NCBI GenBank assembly: GCA_910589265.1
Contig: CAJUTQ010000016.1
Coordinates: forward strand, 1-7,079
DNA from: an uncultured Lachnospiraceae bacterium
Lineage (GTDB): Bacteria; Bacillota; Clostridia; Lachnospirales; Lachnospiraceae
Length of the DNA stretch: 7,079 bases
Direction of reading: 5' to 3'
A program made the position numbers and the translations under genes. This document shows positions 5,313 to 7,079 of this stretch, piece after piece. Position 1 is the stretch's first letter. Each line of letters opens with the position of its first letter. The notes under the pieces are model-generated. The model searched no databases. It saw nothing but the letters and a program-made list of their open reading frames with translations, and was not told where the DNA came from.

Positions 5313-6064
5313 TCATTTCTTTTTTAACTCTTCCTGTGCTGCTATCGAATCCAGTTCTGAATGCTCTTTTATCATATATTCTAATTCCATTATTATTTTT
5401 TCGCCTACTTTTCCAATTAATATTCTTTTTCCTGAAAATTCATAGGCTTTTTTCACTATTTGCAACCCTTTCAATTATGCTATTACATGTTTCTTTATTT
5501 GGCGTTGCATGTAATAACTCTTTTATGCAATCTTTGATTGCAATAAGCGGTATTATACCAAAAATAAGTGCAACAATCATGTTCATTAGTGAATGGACAT
5601 ACAATAGCATATCCGATATGTCCATTATTTCTAGTACTCTGGAGAATATGAAACTAGCTAAAATTCCGATTCCTACATATCCTTCAAATTGCCAACCGAC
5701 AACCTCCACTTCTGCTATTGTTGTTGAGCCATCCCGAATCAGTCTCTTCAGATAAACAAAGGCAACTTTTTTTAAAACAGTAGAAACAAAAGCATACATT
5801 ATTCCTGTGCCTATAGCCACATCCCCCTGAAAGCAAAAAATGTACGGCAGTAATCACGTTGCTTATACATATATAAATCAATGCACAATATTGAACAATT
5901 GCTACAATCGGTTCCATCCCTTCTTTCCCAAATGGATACTTTTCAATATCCTCTTTTCGAATAAATTTTAATGCAATCACAGATGGGAAGGTAAATATCG
6001 CAGCCAACAAATTTTTAACTCCGTTAAACAGAATCAAGTTTGAGGATGAAATAAAACCTACCAT
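5313..6064 (-). pseudogene. CDF-like cation efflux transporter, frameshifted and truncated
   Basis: Three frames join into one product of about 249 aa. Frame 1 (from ATG 6064) gives NLILFNGVKNLLAAIF and YPFGKEGMEP, the second transmembrane helix and the PFG(K/R) loop of cation diffusion facilitators. Frame 2, after the C5 run at 5823-5827, gives VAIGTGIMYAF and AEVEVVGWQFEGYVGIG. Frame 3, after the T6 run at 5448-5453, gives YEFSGKRILIGKVGEKIIME, the cytoplasmic ferredoxin-like end, with TGA at 5313-5315. Removing one base from each run restores one reading frame exactly. The first 30 or so residues of the family (first helix) are missing, and no SD precedes 6064. Metal-site acids look lost: NxxxN replaces DxxxD in the second helix, and Glu stands at the later Asp. 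Probably inactive; it follows the XRE remnant by 6 nt. Confidence 0.7.
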
Positions 6065-6070
6065 TATATT

Positions 6071-6268
6071 TCAAACGATATCTACATAAAAAATATCCCC
6101 TACTGCTACAATAAGCGTTTTGGCAATTCGTATTGCTAACCCTACTGATAGATTATATTGCCCACTTTCCAACCGTATGATGGTTTCTCTTCTCACATTG
6201 ACAAGATCGGCTAACTCCTGTTGTGTTCATTTCGCCTGCTTTCTATATTTTTATATTACATTCCACAA
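6071..6268 (-). pseudogene. XRE-family (HTH_3) regulator with two nonsense codons
   Basis: One frame reads NVI-stop-KYRKQAK-stop-TQQELADLVNVRRETII, then RLESGQYN, LAIRIAKTL and GDIFYVDIV to TGA at 6071-6073. This is the compact Cro/YozG-type helix-turn-helix regulator of about 65 residues: helix 2-turn-helix 3 is TQQELADLVNVRRETIIRLE. Stops at 6251-6253 (TAA, from a likely Tyr codon) and 6227-6229 (TGA, from a likely Trp codon) are single-base changes. The start is unclear, near TTG 6268. It lies 3 nt after the membrane-protein frame and 6 nt before the transporter, the usual place for a small operon regulator. A late restart lacking helix 1 would not bind DNA normally. Confidence 0.75.
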
Positions 6269-6271
6269 ATG

Positions 6272-6719
6272 CTAATTCCCAGTCCCCTTATTTAATTGAG
6301 ATAGTGTCCGTTCATTGTGTTCCAAAAGTATGGCAAATAGTAATATCGTAACTGCAAACGATACACTTATTGAAACAACAAATGCATATCCATCGGCTAT
6401 ATCATACCTCTTTAAAAAACCTTCAATAAAAATAATGCCACAAAAAGTGGTAGCTGTAAATACTTTTAGCCCTGTACGAAGTGCCACAGCCTTTCGTGCC
6501 TCTTCCTCTGTGTCATTATGTCCAAGAAGATTTTCATATGGATCATAGACATTCGTTCCATCAAAATCTGTTGGCAAATATACATGATAGTCAGGCAGGA
6601 AGATGAGGGTTTCCCGATTACCATCGTGGCATGCTGCTAAGATCCTGCACCTCCCGTCCCATATTTCACCACCTATTTCCGGAGTTACATCAATAACATA
6701 ACTATTCACATCGTAATAA
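6272..6719 (-). pseudogene. Two-helix membrane protein, 5' end replaced by intron remnant
   Basis: An open frame of at least 145 codons runs from the group II intron 3' boundary at 6720 to TAG at 6272-6274. The only possible start, GTG at 6709, has no SD, and the frame has no internal Met, so the true 5' end has been lost. The first half (TPEIGGEIWDGRCRILAACH, FLPDYHVYLP) is soluble and unrecognised. The second half has TEEEARKAVALRTG followed by two hydrophobic helices (VFTATTFCGIIFIEGFL and YAFVVSISVSFAVTILLFAI), a layout seen in membrane proteins encoded beside small XRE regulators. A cognate role with the XRE gene just downstream is inference. Confidence 0.5.
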
Positions 6720-6788
6720 GTAGACCTGAGTAATCTCCCCTCAAGTCTCTCTCAGAACCGTATGTGAACCTCTCAGCTCATACGGCTC
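6720..6788 (-). ncRNA. Group II intron 3' end, domains V and VI only
   Basis: Domain V occupies 6755-6788 (34 nt on -): GAGCCGTATG pairs with CATACGGTTC over 10 positions. An inner 4-bp stem, a GAGA (GNRA) tetraloop and a 2-nt CA bulge follow the family plan, with the AGC catalytic triad near the 5' end. Domain VI follows: GACTTGAG (6740-6747) pairs with CTCAGGTC (6723-6730), leaving TAC as the 3' end near 6720. An A eight nucleotides from that end sits where the branch point belongs. No reverse transcriptase or domains I-IV are present; IS3 sequence begins about 6806, so it is a truncated relic. The stretch 6789-6805 may also be intron. Confidence 0.85.
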
Positions 6789-6805
6789 CCATCATCCAGC
6801 CGCTG

Positions 6806-6949
6806 ACAGTATTCCAAATTTCTCCTAATGCTTACTATAATTGTCTGAAACAGCGCAAAGCTGCATACCAGCAACAAAAAAATCAAATTAAAGAGGAAAT
6901 CAAACATATTTATTACAACAATAACCGCCTGCCAGGCCCAACATCATAA
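6806..6949 (+). pseudogene. IS3-family transposase orfB, N-terminal fragment
   Basis: The frame reads TVFQISPNAYYNCLKQRKAA, then a Gln/Lys-rich helix (IKEEIKHIYYNNNRLPG), then TAA. This matches the HTH_21 region at the start of IS3 OrfB (VSPNAYYxxLKQRxxxxxxxxxxxxxxIxxIYxxNxxxxG). It covers roughly 47 residues: the very start and the whole DDE catalytic core are absent. The upstream edge is fused to the group II intron remnant on the other strand. The conserved YG after the last block is replaced by PGPTS and a stop, marking the 3' junction. Confidence 0.7.
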
Positions 6950-6964
6950 ACTTAAGAAAAATCT

Positions 6965-6990
6965 AAAGGAATCTGTCAACAGGTTCCTTT
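6965..6990 (+). terminator. Hairpin before the right-edge gene
   Basis: AAAGGAATC (6965-6973) pairs with GGTTCCTTT (6982-6990), eight Watson-Crick pairs plus one T-G, with an 8-nt loop and a CTTTAT tail. It could be a terminator or an operator, since it overlaps the likely -35 area of the next promoter. Confidence 0.5.
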
Positions 6991-6995
6991 CTTTA

Positions 6996-7015
6996 TGTTA
7001 GAATACAGACAGGGG
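6996..7015 (+). promoter_or_regulatory. Extended -10 promoter and RBS of the right-edge gene
   Basis: TG-T-TAGAAT (6996-7004) is an extended -10 element; the -35 (TCAACA at 6976-6981) is weak and lies in the hairpin. AGGGG (7011-7015) is 5 nt from the ATG at 7021. The start site would be near 7010, giving a very short leader. Confidence 0.45.
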
Positions 7016-7020
7016 TGCAT

Positions 7021-7079
7021 ATGGATAAATCTTATAAAAGAAGATTTCAAAAGTTTTCCGAATCATTATCGGATCCAGA
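7021..7079 (+). CDS. N-terminus of an unidentified protein, cut by window edge
   Basis: Only 19 codons are visible: MDKSYKRRFQKFSESLSDP. AGGGG 5 nt upstream and an extended -10 support a real start. The basic, helical opening KRRFxxFxxSL recalls the first helix of HI0074-type nucleotidyltransferase substrate-binding proteins, which form a two-gene pair with a minimal nucleotidyltransferase, but so few residues cannot settle it. Identity is left open. Confidence 0.45.
   Translation, partial: MDKSYKRRFQKFSESLSDP

Noticed and set aside
5336..5755. 139-aa + strand hydrophobic frame
   Set aside because: It is the complement of the CDF-like transporter; hydrophobic shadows are expected opposite membrane-protein genes.
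1..7079. CRISPR array, tRNA or rRNA genes
   Set aside because: No regularly spaced repeats, cloverleaf-like or rRNA-like sequence was noticed on either strand.

Overview
The window looks like a low-GC Firmicutes chromosome, most likely a gut Clostridia/Lachnospiraceae-type organism. The reasons are the AT-rich coding sequence, strong AGGAGG-type ribosome binding sites, and Clostridia-like remnants: serine recombinases with a DUF4368-like tail, IS3 and IS256 pieces, a bacterial group II intron tail and a holin-like type I toxin relic. This placement rests on gene style only. No rRNA, tRNA or CRISPR array was seen.

Layout. (1) Positions 1-550: a small ABM-type (dimeric alpha/beta barrel) protein on + with a hairpin terminator. 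(2) Positions 503-1515: remnants of two tandem large serine recombinases on -, followed by a broken IS3-family orfA on +. (3) Positions 1574-2864: the best-preserved unexplained unit, a two-gene - strand operon of an unrecognised 257-aa protein and a 138-aa GIY-YIG nuclease, with a perfect 9-bp dyad upstream. (4) Positions 2939-4312: a 5'-truncated orphan reading frame, a small hydrophobic-peptide locus resembling a Hol-Tox type I toxin, an IS3-like end that appears to cut into it, a decayed IS256 transposase, and a consensus SigA promoter running directly into a hairpin. (5) Positions 4352-5180: a - strand operon of tag (3-methyladenine DNA glycosylase I) and an 87-aa unknown overlapping it by 14 nt. 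(6) Positions 5261-6719: a decayed - strand operon of a truncated two-helix membrane protein, an XRE regulator with two nonsense codons, and a CDF-like cation transporter with two homopolymer frameshifts. (7) Positions 6720-6949: an orphan group II intron 3' end (domains V and VI, -) fused to an IS3 orfB fragment (+). (8) The start of a + strand gene runs off the right edge.

The window is mostly a mobile-element graveyard around a few intact housekeeping or accessory genes. Intact genes are the ABM-like protein, the GIY-YIG operon and tag with its partner. The 257-aa/GIY-YIG pair is the only candidate here for an undescribed system, and nothing in the sequence proves a function for it.
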